Position numbers and translations under genes: made by a program. A stretch of 15,509 nucleotides of DNA from JBARRS01 sp049644345 (GTDB taxonomy: Bacteria; Actinomycetota; Thermoleophilia; Gaiellales; Gaiellaceae). Of the stretch, positions 6,169 to 13,000 are shown in pieces. The first letter of the stretch is position 1, and each line of letters begins with the position of its first letter. The DNA is taken from assembly GCA_049644345.1 (NCBI GenBank), contig JBARRS010000082.1:1-15509 (forward strand), given 5' to 3'. The notes beneath the pieces are model-generated. The model had not been told where the DNA came from. It made no database searches and was given only the letters and a program-made list of their open reading frames with translations.

Positions 6169-7002
6169 GTGCGGTTCGAGCACGTCCTAGTGGTCGGCGC
6201 GGGGCAGATGGGCGGTGGCATCGCACAGGTCGTTGCCGCCTCCGGCCGTCGCGTCTCGCTGCACGACGCATTGCCTGGGGCCTCTGAGCGCGCGGTCGAG
6301 ACGATGCGGAAGAGCCTCGCCAAGCTGGCCGAGAGAGGCGGGCCCGCACCGGACGAAGTGCTCGGGCGGGTCGAGCTCGTAGACGAGCTCGTCGGGGCCG
6401 ACCTGATGGTCGAGGCGGTCGTCGAGGACGCGGCGGTCAAGGAAGACGTCTTCCGTCGCGCCGACGAGGCTCTACCGCCCGAAGCGGTCCTCGCCTCGAA
6501 CACCTCCTCGATTCCGATCAGCTCGCTGGCGGCCGTCACGAGCCGGCCCGACCGCGTGATCGGCATGCATTTCTTCAATCCAGTCCCGGTGCTTCAGCTG
6601 GTCGAGATCGTGCGCGGCCGCGAGACATCCGTCGAGACTGCTGAGGCGATCACCGAGCTCGCCCGCGAGCTGGGCAAGACTCCGGCCGTCGCGAACGACT
6701 TCCCGGGCTTCGTCTCGAACCGGATCTTGATGCCGTTCATCAACGAGGCTGTCTGGGCCCTTCACGACGGGGTCGCCGAGGCCGAGGCAATCGACACGAT
6801 CGCGAAACTCGGCTTCAATCACCCGCTCGGACCGCTTGCCCTGGCGGATTTGATCGGGCTTGATACTTGCGTCGCGATCATGGAGGTGCTGCGCGAAGGG
6901 CTGGAAGATGACCGCTTTGCGCCGTGCCCGCTCCTCAATGAGTTCGTGGAGCAGGGAAAACTCGGGCGCAAGTCTGGGCGCGGTTTCTACATCTATTCCT
7001 AA
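6169..7002 (+). CDS. hbd: 3-hydroxybutyryl-CoA / 3-hydroxyacyl-CoA dehydrogenase
   Basis: NAD(P)-dependent interconversion of acetoacetyl-CoA and 3-hydroxybutyryl-CoA. The product is 277 residues, a single-domain-pair enzyme of usual length. The Rossmann motif GAGQMGGGIAQ begins at residue 10. Active-site residues are all found with the family's spacing: Ser113 in SNTSSIPI, His134 in GMHFFNPVPVLQLVEIV, Glu146 in the same stretch and Asn184 in FVSNRILMPFINEA. The C-terminus shows FNHPLGPLALADLIGLD and ends LGRKSGRGFYIYS. The start is GTG; no Shine-Dalgarno is visible in the 12 nt after the thiolase stop, so translation may depend on coupling. The symbol hbd names the family role; paaH or fadB2 would be equally fair. 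Confidence 0.95.
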   Translation: MRFEHVLVVGAGQMGGGIAQVVAASGRRVSLHDALPGASERAVETMRKSLAKLAERGGPAPDEVLGRVELVDELVGADLMVEAVVEDAAVKEDVFRRADEALPPEAVLASNTSSIPISSLAAVTSRPDRVIGMHFFNPVPVLQLVEIVRGRETSVETAEAITELARELGKTPAVANDFPGFVSNRILMPFINEAVWALHDGVAEAEAIDTIAKLGFNHPLGPLALADLIGLDTCVAIMEVLREGLEDDRFAPCPLLNEFVEQGKLGRKSGRGFYIYS

Positions 7003-7046
7003 GGCAAGCCGCAAATCCCGCCGAAAAACGGCGAGAAGCCCGAGCC

Positions 7047-7053
7047 GAGGAGG
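7047..7053 (+). promoter_or_regulatory. Shine-Dalgarno fixing the GTG start of the REC-HD-GYP gene
   Basis: GAGGAGG with a 6-nt spacer to the GTG at 7060. It decides the start and makes an internal, normally led gene the likely case, unlike neighbours with TAnnnT boxes close to their start codons. Confidence 0.75.
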
Positions 7054-7059
7054 TCGCAG

Positions 7060-8124
7060 GTGCGCCTCTTGGTTGTCGACGACGATCCGGATCTTCGCTC
7101 TCTTCTGCGAGCCACGTTCGAGGCGGTCGAGATCGAGATCGACGAGGCGGCCGACGCCGGTTCCGCGGCGCGCTCGCTGAAAGAGAACAGGCCTGACGCG
7201 ATCGTCCTCGACGTGGGGCTCCCCGGGGTCGACGGTCTCGAGTTCTGCGCGGCCCTCAAGCGCGACCGCCGGGCGCGCGAGATCCCGGTCGTGCTGCTCA
7301 CGGGGATCGACGACGGCGAGGCGCGCGCGGCCGAGGTCGGCGCCGACGCGTTCGTCCGCAAGCCGTTCAGCCCGCTGGAGCTGCTCACGATCGTCGAGCG
7401 CCTGTCCGGGGGCGCAGAGGGAATCCCGTTCCGGGCGACCAAGAAGCGGGGGTCGCACGGGCAATTGCACCTCTACGCCCGAGACCTTCGCCACCTGCTG
7501 GAGCTGGAGCGCGGCCAGCGGCTGCTGCTTCAGAACGCCTATCACGAGACCGTCGCCGCGCTCGCGACTGCCCTGGAGTCGAAGGACACGGGCACCGGAG
7601 CGCACTCGCAGCGCGTACAGCTCTACGCGATGGCGCTCGCCCGCGCGATCGAGCCGGAGATCGTCGACGACCCGAGCACGGAGTACGGGTTCCTGCTCCA
7701 CGACGTCGGCAAGATCGGAATTCCGGACGAGATCCTTCAGAAGCCCGGCCCCTTGACCGACAGCGAGCGCCGCCGGATGGAGACGCACACCCTGCTCGGC
7801 GAGCAGATGCTCGGCGGTGTGGCCTTCCTGCAGGGCGAGGGGCTCAAGGTCGTCCGCTCGCACCATGAGCGCTGGGACGGCACCGGCTATCCCGACGGCC
7901 GGTCCGGCACGGATGTCCCCGTAGGGGCGCGTATCTTCGCAGTCGCGGACACGCTCGATGCGATGACGAGCGACCGTCCGTACCGAAAAGCGCTTCCCTG
8001 GGCGGCCGCGGGCCGCGAGATCCTCGCCGAGGCGGGGACGCAGTTCGACCCCGCGGTCGTCAAGGCGTTCGAGCGCCGGGAACGCACTCTGCGGCGTATC
8101 CGCCGCGAGCTCGTCGCGGCGTAG
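7060..8124 (+). CDS. Response regulator with HD-GYP phosphodiesterase output domain
   Basis: Two-domain signalling protein of 354 residues. Residues 1-115 are a receiver domain: acidic pocket Asp7-Asp9, phospho-acceptor Asp51 in IVLDVGLPG, Thr81 and Lys101 in VRKPF. After a likely helical linker (about 133-160) comes an HD-GYP domain with its metal ligands: His182 in TGTGAHSQRV, His214-Asp215 in HDVGKIGIPDEIL, His243, His268-His269 in HHERWDGTGYPDG and Asp297 in AVADTLDAMTSDRPYR. An intact HD-GYP set normally hydrolyses cyclic di-GMP, so activity is likely. No histidine kinase is nearby. It lies 57 nt after the dehydrogenase gene on the same strand, so it may share that transcript. The 57 nt contain only a weak CGCCG-AAAAA-CGGCG hairpin without a U-run. 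Confidence 0.95.
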   Translation: MRLLVVDDDPDLRSLLRATFEAVEIEIDEAADAGSAARSLKENRPDAIVLDVGLPGVDGLEFCAALKRDRRAREIPVVLLTGIDDGEARAAEVGADAFVRKPFSPLELLTIVERLSGGAEGIPFRATKKRGSHGQLHLYARDLRHLLELERGQRLLLQNAYHETVAALATALESKDTGTGAHSQRVQLYAMALARAIEPEIVDDPSTEYGFLLHDVGKIGIPDEILQKPGPLTDSERRRMETHTLLGEQMLGGVAFLQGEGLKVVRSHHERWDGTGYPDGRSGTDVPVGARIFAVADTLDAMTSDRPYRKALPWAAAGREILAEAGTQFDPAVVKAFERRERTLRRIRRELVAA

Positions 8125-8152
8125 ACGGCAGCGCGCGAGCCGACACTACACT
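8122..8152 (+). promoter_or_regulatory. Candidate promoter of the acyl-CoA dehydrogenase gene
   Basis: TAGACG (8122-8127, five of six bases of TTGACG, overlapping the preceding TAG stop), a 19-bp spacer, then TACACT (8147-8152). The GTG start follows after 7 nt, so the mRNA is probably leaderless; no Shine-Dalgarno is present. The -10 is good, the -35 only fair. Confidence 0.55.
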
Positions 8153-8159
8153 CCGGCCC

Positions 8160-9323
8160 GTGGACTTCGAGCTGGCGCCCGAGCAGCGCGAGATCCAGGC
8201 GCTCGCCCGTGAGTTCGCACAGGCGGAGATCGAGCCCCACGCGGCCGAGTGGGACCGGGAACACCGTTTCCCGCGCGAGCTCTTCGGGAAGCTCGCGGAG
8301 CTCGGTCTCATGGGCGTCTGTATCCCGGAGGAGTTCGGCGGTTCCGGCGCGGACTTCATCTCGTACGTGCTCGCTCTCGAGGAGCTCTCGCGTGCAGACG
8401 CCGGGGTCGGCGTCACCGTCGCCGTGCACACGAGCGCGGTGACGCTGCCGATCCTCACGTTCGGCACCGACGAGCAGAAGAGCCGCTTCGTGCCGCCGCT
8501 CGCACGAGGCGAGGTGCTCGGTGCTTTCGCCCTCACTGAGCCGGAGGCGGGGTCGGACGCGGGGTCGTTGCGGACTGCGGCGATCCCGGACGGCGACGGT
8601 TGGACGATCTCCGGCGCCAAGCAGTGGATCACGAACGGCTCGGATGCGGGGACGCTCCTCCTCTTCGCCCGCACCGATCCAGATACGCCCGGAGCGCGTG
8701 GCGTCTCGGCCTTCATCCTCGACGCCGAGCACGTCCGGGTCACCCGGGAGGAGGAGAAGCTCGGGCTCAACTCCTCCTCGACGGTCGATCTGGTGGTGGA
8801 GGGAGCCCGGATCGGTCGCGACCGGCTGCTGCACGAGGAGGGCAAGGGCTTCGCCGTCGCGATGTCGACGCTCGACGGCGGCCGGATCGGGATCGCCGCG
8901 CAGGCGCTCGGGATCGCGCAGGCCGCCTACGATGCGGCGAGAGAGTACGCGCTCGAGCGCAAGCAGTTCGGGCAGCGGATCGCGGAGTTCCAGGCGATCC
9001 AGTGGAAGCTCGCCGACATGGCGGTCGAGATCGACGCCGCCAGGCTGCTCGTGTACCGAGCTGCCTGGCTCAAGCAGCGCGGGGAGCCGCACACGGAGGC
9101 CGGGGCGAAGGCGAAGCTGTTCGCGTCGGAGACGGCGCGGCGGCAGACGGCGGAGGCGATTCAGATCTTCGGCGGCTACGGCTACACGAAGGAGTTCCCG
9201 GTCGAGCGCTTCTACCGCGACGCGAAGATCACCGAGATCTACGAGGGCACGAGCGAGATCCAGCGGCTCGTGATCGCACGCTCGATCCTCGGACTGAAGC
9301 AACAGGCGCTCGCGCAGGGCTAG
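8160..9323 (+). CDS. Acyl-CoA dehydrogenase, short-chain type
   Basis: FAD enzyme that forms the 2,3-enoyl-CoA and passes electrons to electron-transfer flavoprotein. The product is 387 residues, standard length. The N-terminal helical domain begins MDFELAPEQREIQALAREFA; the FAD/substrate signature GAFALTEPEAGSDAGSLRT and WITNGSDAG lie in the beta domain; the C-terminal helical domain has EYALERKQFGQRIAEFQAIQ and QIFGGYGYTKEFPVER. The catalytic base is Glu362 in IYEGTSEIQRLVIARSIL, the position used by short- and medium-chain enzymes rather than the isovaleryl/long-chain position. It follows the thiolase and 3-hydroxyacyl-CoA dehydrogenase and fits the same pathway, but has its own candidate promoter. 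Chain length cannot be fixed from sequence alone. Confidence 0.95.
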   Translation: MDFELAPEQREIQALAREFAQAEIEPHAAEWDREHRFPRELFGKLAELGLMGVCIPEEFGGSGADFISYVLALEELSRADAGVGVTVAVHTSAVTLPILTFGTDEQKSRFVPPLARGEVLGAFALTEPEAGSDAGSLRTAAIPDGDGWTISGAKQWITNGSDAGTLLLFARTDPDTPGARGVSAFILDAEHVRVTREEEKLGLNSSSTVDLVVEGARIGRDRLLHEEGKGFAVAMSTLDGGRIGIAAQALGIAQAAYDAAREYALERKQFGQRIAEFQAIQWKLADMAVEIDAARLLVYRAAWLKQRGEPHTEAGAKAKLFASETARRQTAEAIQIFGGYGYTKEFPVERFYRDAKITEIYEGTSEIQRLVIARSILGLKQQALAQG

Positions 9324-9345
9324 GCCGTTCCGGCCGAGCCCGCCG

Positions 9346-9387
9346 ACCCTCAACTCTCCTAAAGGGGTCAGACCCTTTTCTGAGGGT
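9346..9387 (+). repeat. REP-like nested palindrome, possibly also a terminator
   Basis: Outer arms ACCCTCA (9346-9352) and TGAGGGT (9381-9387) enclose AAAGGGGTCAGACCCTTTT (9361-9379), itself a near-palindrome with a one-base slip. I recall the core AAAGGGGTCAGACCC as a dispersed bacterial palindrome often linked to REP-associated tyrosine transposases; this is from memory. The inner stem GGGTC-A-GACCC followed by TTTT could also end transcription of the acyl-CoA dehydrogenase gene, whose stop lies 23 bp before it. No transposase is in the window. Confidence 0.6.
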
Positions 9388-9477
9388 TGGCAGGTTCGAT
9401 CAGGTTTGGCGCGTTTTGGGCGCGGCTCTCGCGGACGCGTGAGGCTGTCGTCGAGGTCGAGCTTCCTGTATGCGCCG

Positions 9478-9483
9478 TAAGCT
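9478..9483 (+). promoter_or_regulatory. Possible -10 element of the cobalamin adenosyltransferase gene
   Basis: TAAGCT fits TAnnnT and lies 9 nt before the ATG, leaving a 5' UTR of about 2-3 nt at most. No Shine-Dalgarno and no clear -35 are seen. The rest of 9388-9492 shows no ORF or other structure I can support. Weaker than the other examples. Confidence 0.35.
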
Positions 9484-9492
9484 CTCGGCGGG

Positions 9493-10053
9493 ATGAGCCC
9501 GAGGCGACGTGACGAGCCTGTTCGGCTGACGCGGATCTACACCCGCGGCGGTGACGAGGGCGAAACGAGCCTCGGCGACGGCTCTCGCGTGGCGAAGAAC
9601 GACCCCCGCGTCGTCGCCGGCGGCGACGTCGACGAGCTCAACTCGACGCTCGGCTGGGCGCTCGCCCTCGACGGCGCTCCGGCTCAGCCCCTGACGCGGA
9701 TCCAGAACGAGCTCTTCGACCTCGGCGCCGACGTTTCCGTCCCGCTGGACGCACGCGGCCAGCGCCTGCGTGTGACGCAGGAGCTGATCGACCGGCTCGA
9801 GGCGGAGTGCGACGAGGCGAATGAGCGGCTCGAGCCGCTGCGCTCGTTCGTCCTCCCGGGAGGTTCCGAGGTTGCCGCGCGGCTCTTCCTCACGCGGGCC
9901 GTCTGCCGGCGCGCCGAGCGGAGCGTGCTTCGTGTCGAAGGGATCAACCCGCTGGTGCCCGTCTACCTGAACCGACTCTCCGACCTGCTCTTCATCCTCG
10001 CCCGAGCCGCCAACGCGGATCGCGAGGAGAGACTCTGGAAACCCGGGGGCTAG
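9493..10053 (+). CDS. pduO: Cob(I)alamin adenosyltransferase, PduO type
   Basis: Transfers the adenosyl group of ATP to cob(I)alamin to give adenosylcobalamin. The product is 186 residues, the usual PduO/MMAB length. The N-terminal ATP-binding motif appears as YTRGGDEGETSLGDGSRVAKNDPRV, split here as IYTRGGDEGETSLGDG and SRVAKNDPRV, then GDVDELNSTLGWA. The second half has RSFVLPGGSE, RAVCRRAERSVLRV and VYLNRLSDLLFILAR, the conserved active-site helices. The start is ATG because no in-frame alternative precedes the conserved region closely. Context with acyl-CoA enzymes suggests supply of cofactor to a B12-dependent acyl-CoA mutase, which is not in the window. The TAG stop shares the sequence CTAG with the stop of the convergent giant gene, overlapping it by 4 bp. 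Confidence 0.94.
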   Translation: MSPRRRDEPVRLTRIYTRGGDEGETSLGDGSRVAKNDPRVVAGGDVDELNSTLGWALALDGAPAQPLTRIQNELFDLGADVSVPLDARGQRLRVTQELIDRLEAECDEANERLEPLRSFVLPGGSEVAARLFLTRAVCRRAERSVLRVEGINPLVPVYLNRLSDLLFILARAANADREERLWKPGG

Positions 10054-13000
10054 TCCTTGTCGACCCGTCTGCGGATGGCGAAGATCGGCTGCCGGCGGCC
10101 GCGTCGGGCCCGACCCAGGATTCTCAGGCGGGTCGTCTTCCTCGCGGTGCCTGTGTCCGCCGCCGTCGCGACCCACCGGATCGTGTAGCGACCGGACTTG
10201 CGGGCCCCGGACGGCATCCTCAGCGTCTTCTTCGTCTTTCCCGTCGCGGCGGCGAAGCTCCAGGTGAACAGGGCGCGCCCGTTGGGGCCGATCAGCGTCG
10301 CCGTCACCTTGGCCGCCCTCGAGAGCAGCACGCTTACGCGTAGCGAGCCGCTCTTGGCCCACGAGAACGTCGGGGGGTGCGAGACAGACAGCACGAGCGG
10401 CGTCGGCGCGGGCCCGGTCGAGACCACGAGATCGACGGGGGCGCCCTCGACTGCGAGCCGGAGACCCGTGGGCGAGAGCACCGTGCCGGCGGGCGCCTTG
10501 TTCGGCGAGTAGCTGATCTTGCCGATCGCGAACGCCCGTCCGGCGAGCACCGACTTCGCCTGGTCGACCTTCAGCCCCGCGACGGTCGGGATCGTGCGCA
10601 AGCGCTGCGTCTGCGCGCTCTCGTTCCCGGCAGCGTCGCTCTCCGACAGCGTGAACACGCGCGGATCGTCGGCGCTGAACGCGCCGAGGTTGGCGCTGCG
10701 GACGGCCCCGCCGTAGGTCGCGGTCTGCGTGCCGTCGACGTAGAGCGAGAAGTGGTCGATCGCGCCGCTGTTGTCGCTGCCGGGCTGCCAGCTGAGCGTG
10801 AGGCCGCCGGGGCCGACGACGCCGGCGAACGACTGCGGCGGCGTCGGCACCTCTTGGTCGCGGAGGAGGGCGAATCGGCTCGGGTGAAGAGAGAGGATGT
10901 GGACGCCGGCGGCATCGACGTAGTAGCCGTCGTTCCAGCCGCTTGGAAGCGTGCCGGCCGTCGGCACCTGCTGGATCGTCCGCCAGGAGCCGCTCTGGAG
11001 CACGGCCGGCACGGTGCCTGCGACATTGGTCACGACGACGTCCAGCGGGTCGTTGAGATCCTGAATTGGGCCACCGCCGATCGCCCAGCTCATCGACACG
11101 CCGACGACCTGGCCTACAACGCCGTAGCCGTTCTGGAGTCCGGCCGGGGCCGGATCCGGATCGACGCGGAGCACGGGCCAGTCACCGGTCCCTGGGTCGG
11201 CGAGCGCGTCGGCGGGGACTTGGACGTGAGAAGAGCCGTCCACGGCGATGAGCGTGACGCCGCTCGCGAAGGGCGAGTTCGCCTCGACGTACGGGTAGTC
11301 GACCGCGACACCGCTCCACACGGTGAAGTGGACGAGGACGAAGCGCGTGTTCCCGACCGCATCGCGCAAGCGGCCGCCGAGCGTGTGCGGCCCCGTCGCG
11401 AGGGCACCCGTAGCGAAGCTCGCGGTCGGGCCGGAGATCGTCGGTGCGGGGATCGGCGCGCCGTCGAGGGTCGGCGAGTCGAAGCCGGCGAGATCCTCGG
11501 TCGCCGTCACGTCGATCGAGCTCACGGTCGCGACGACGGCCCCCTCTCCGGGCACCGAGGAGGCGACGCGCGGGGCCGTGTTGTCGACCTGGACGTTCGT
11601 GCGCGTGTCGCTGTTGCTGTTGCCGAACGCGTCGTATGCGACGGCGCGCAGGTCGTAGGGGCCGTCAGACACCGCCGTCGTATCGAGCGCGATCGTCCAG
11701 GGGCCGGTCACGGTCCCGATCGCCGTCCAGCTGCCGCCGGCCGGCCGCCATTCGAAGGTGACGTGGTTGAGGTCCGTGTCGGGGGACGTTGCGGTCAGGA
11801 GCACGATCCCGTGGATCGGGGAGCCCGGATCGGAGAGGGTCACCGACGGAGGGGTCGAGTCGACCGTCACCGTCACGACGGGCGTCGTGAACTGGTTGCC
11901 GGCGGCGTCGGTCACGACGGCGGTCAGCTCGTAATCACCGCTCGACAACGCCGCCGCGTTCCAGCTTCCCTGGTATGGGGCCGAGGAGTCGGTCGAGATC
12001 GACGTCCATGAGGAGCCGCCTACCGGCCGGTACTGGAACTCGACGCTCGCGACACCGGTTCCGCCCGGATCAGATGCGGATGCCGCGAGGTCGACGCTTG
12101 AGCCACCGACCGTCGCTCCGTTCGCGGGTGCCGTCAGCGCGCCCGTCGGAGCGGTCGAGTCGACCGTCCACGTCAAGCTCGCGGGCGTGGGGTCGGTGTT
12201 CCCTGCCGGGTCGGTGGCGCGCACGCTGAACGTGTGGCTGCCGTCGGCGAGGCCGCTGTAGGCGGCCGGGCTCGAGCAGCCGCTGTATGCGCCGCCGTCG
12301 AGCGAGCACTCGAACGTCGAGCCGCTTTCGCTCGAGGTGAAGGCGAGGCTCGCGCTGGTCGACGCAGTCGGATCGCTGGGCCCGCTCGAGATCGTCGTGT
12401 TGGGCGCGACTGTGTCGATCGTCCATGTAGAGGTTGCGGGAGTCGGGTCGGTGTTTCCGGCGAGGTCGGTCGCGCGGACGCGGAAGGTGTGGGTGCCGTC
12501 GGCAAGGCCGCTGTAGGCGGCCGGGCTCGAGCAGCCGCTGTAGGCGCCGCCGTCGAGCGAGCACTCGAACGTCGCGCTCTCGCTGGCGGTGAAGTCGAAG
12601 GAGGCCGACGAGGAGTTGACGGTCACGGACGGGCCGTTCGTGATCGTCGTGTCGGGCGCCGTGTTGTCGATCGTCCGGGCGGTCACCTCGTCGCTCGCCG
12701 TGTTGCCCGCGTTGTCGGTGACGACGGCGCGGAAGTCGTAGGTGCCGTCCGGCACGGAGGTGGTGTCGAACGAGGCCGAGTACGGCGCCGTGGTGTCGGC
12801 TGCGCCTACATCCGTCCACGAGCCTCCGCACGGCGAGTCGCACCGCTGGAACTGCACCTGCTTGACGCCCGATTCTCCGTCGTTCGCGCTTGCATCGAGC
12901 GAAACGGTCCCGCTCAGATACGCACCAAGCGGGCTGAGCGAGACGGTGGGATCGGTCCGGTCGACGAAGGTGTTGATCACCGAGCTCGCCTGGCGGCCGA

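Noticed and set aside
7019..7033. CGCCG-AAAAA-CGGCG hairpin as a terminator after the 3-hydroxyacyl-CoA dehydrogenase gene
   Set aside because: Only a 5-bp stem and no U-run follows; not enough for an intrinsic terminator.
7003..7059. Possible cyclic di-GMP riboswitch before the HD-GYP gene (contains GGCAAGCC and a GAAAAAC loop)
   Set aside because: Too short, lacks the GACGCAAAGCC-like half and second stem of the known class I aptamer; resemblance is limited to a few bases.
9400..10362. Minus-strand ORF covering the adenosyltransferase gene
   Set aside because: Antisense shadow; it overlaps both pduO, which has intact motifs, and the giant gene's C-terminus.
10377..12011. 544-codon plus-strand ORF opposite the giant protein
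   Set aside because: Low-complexity Arg/Asp/Gly/Val content that mirrors the opposite strand; no Shine-Dalgarno, motif or conserved core.
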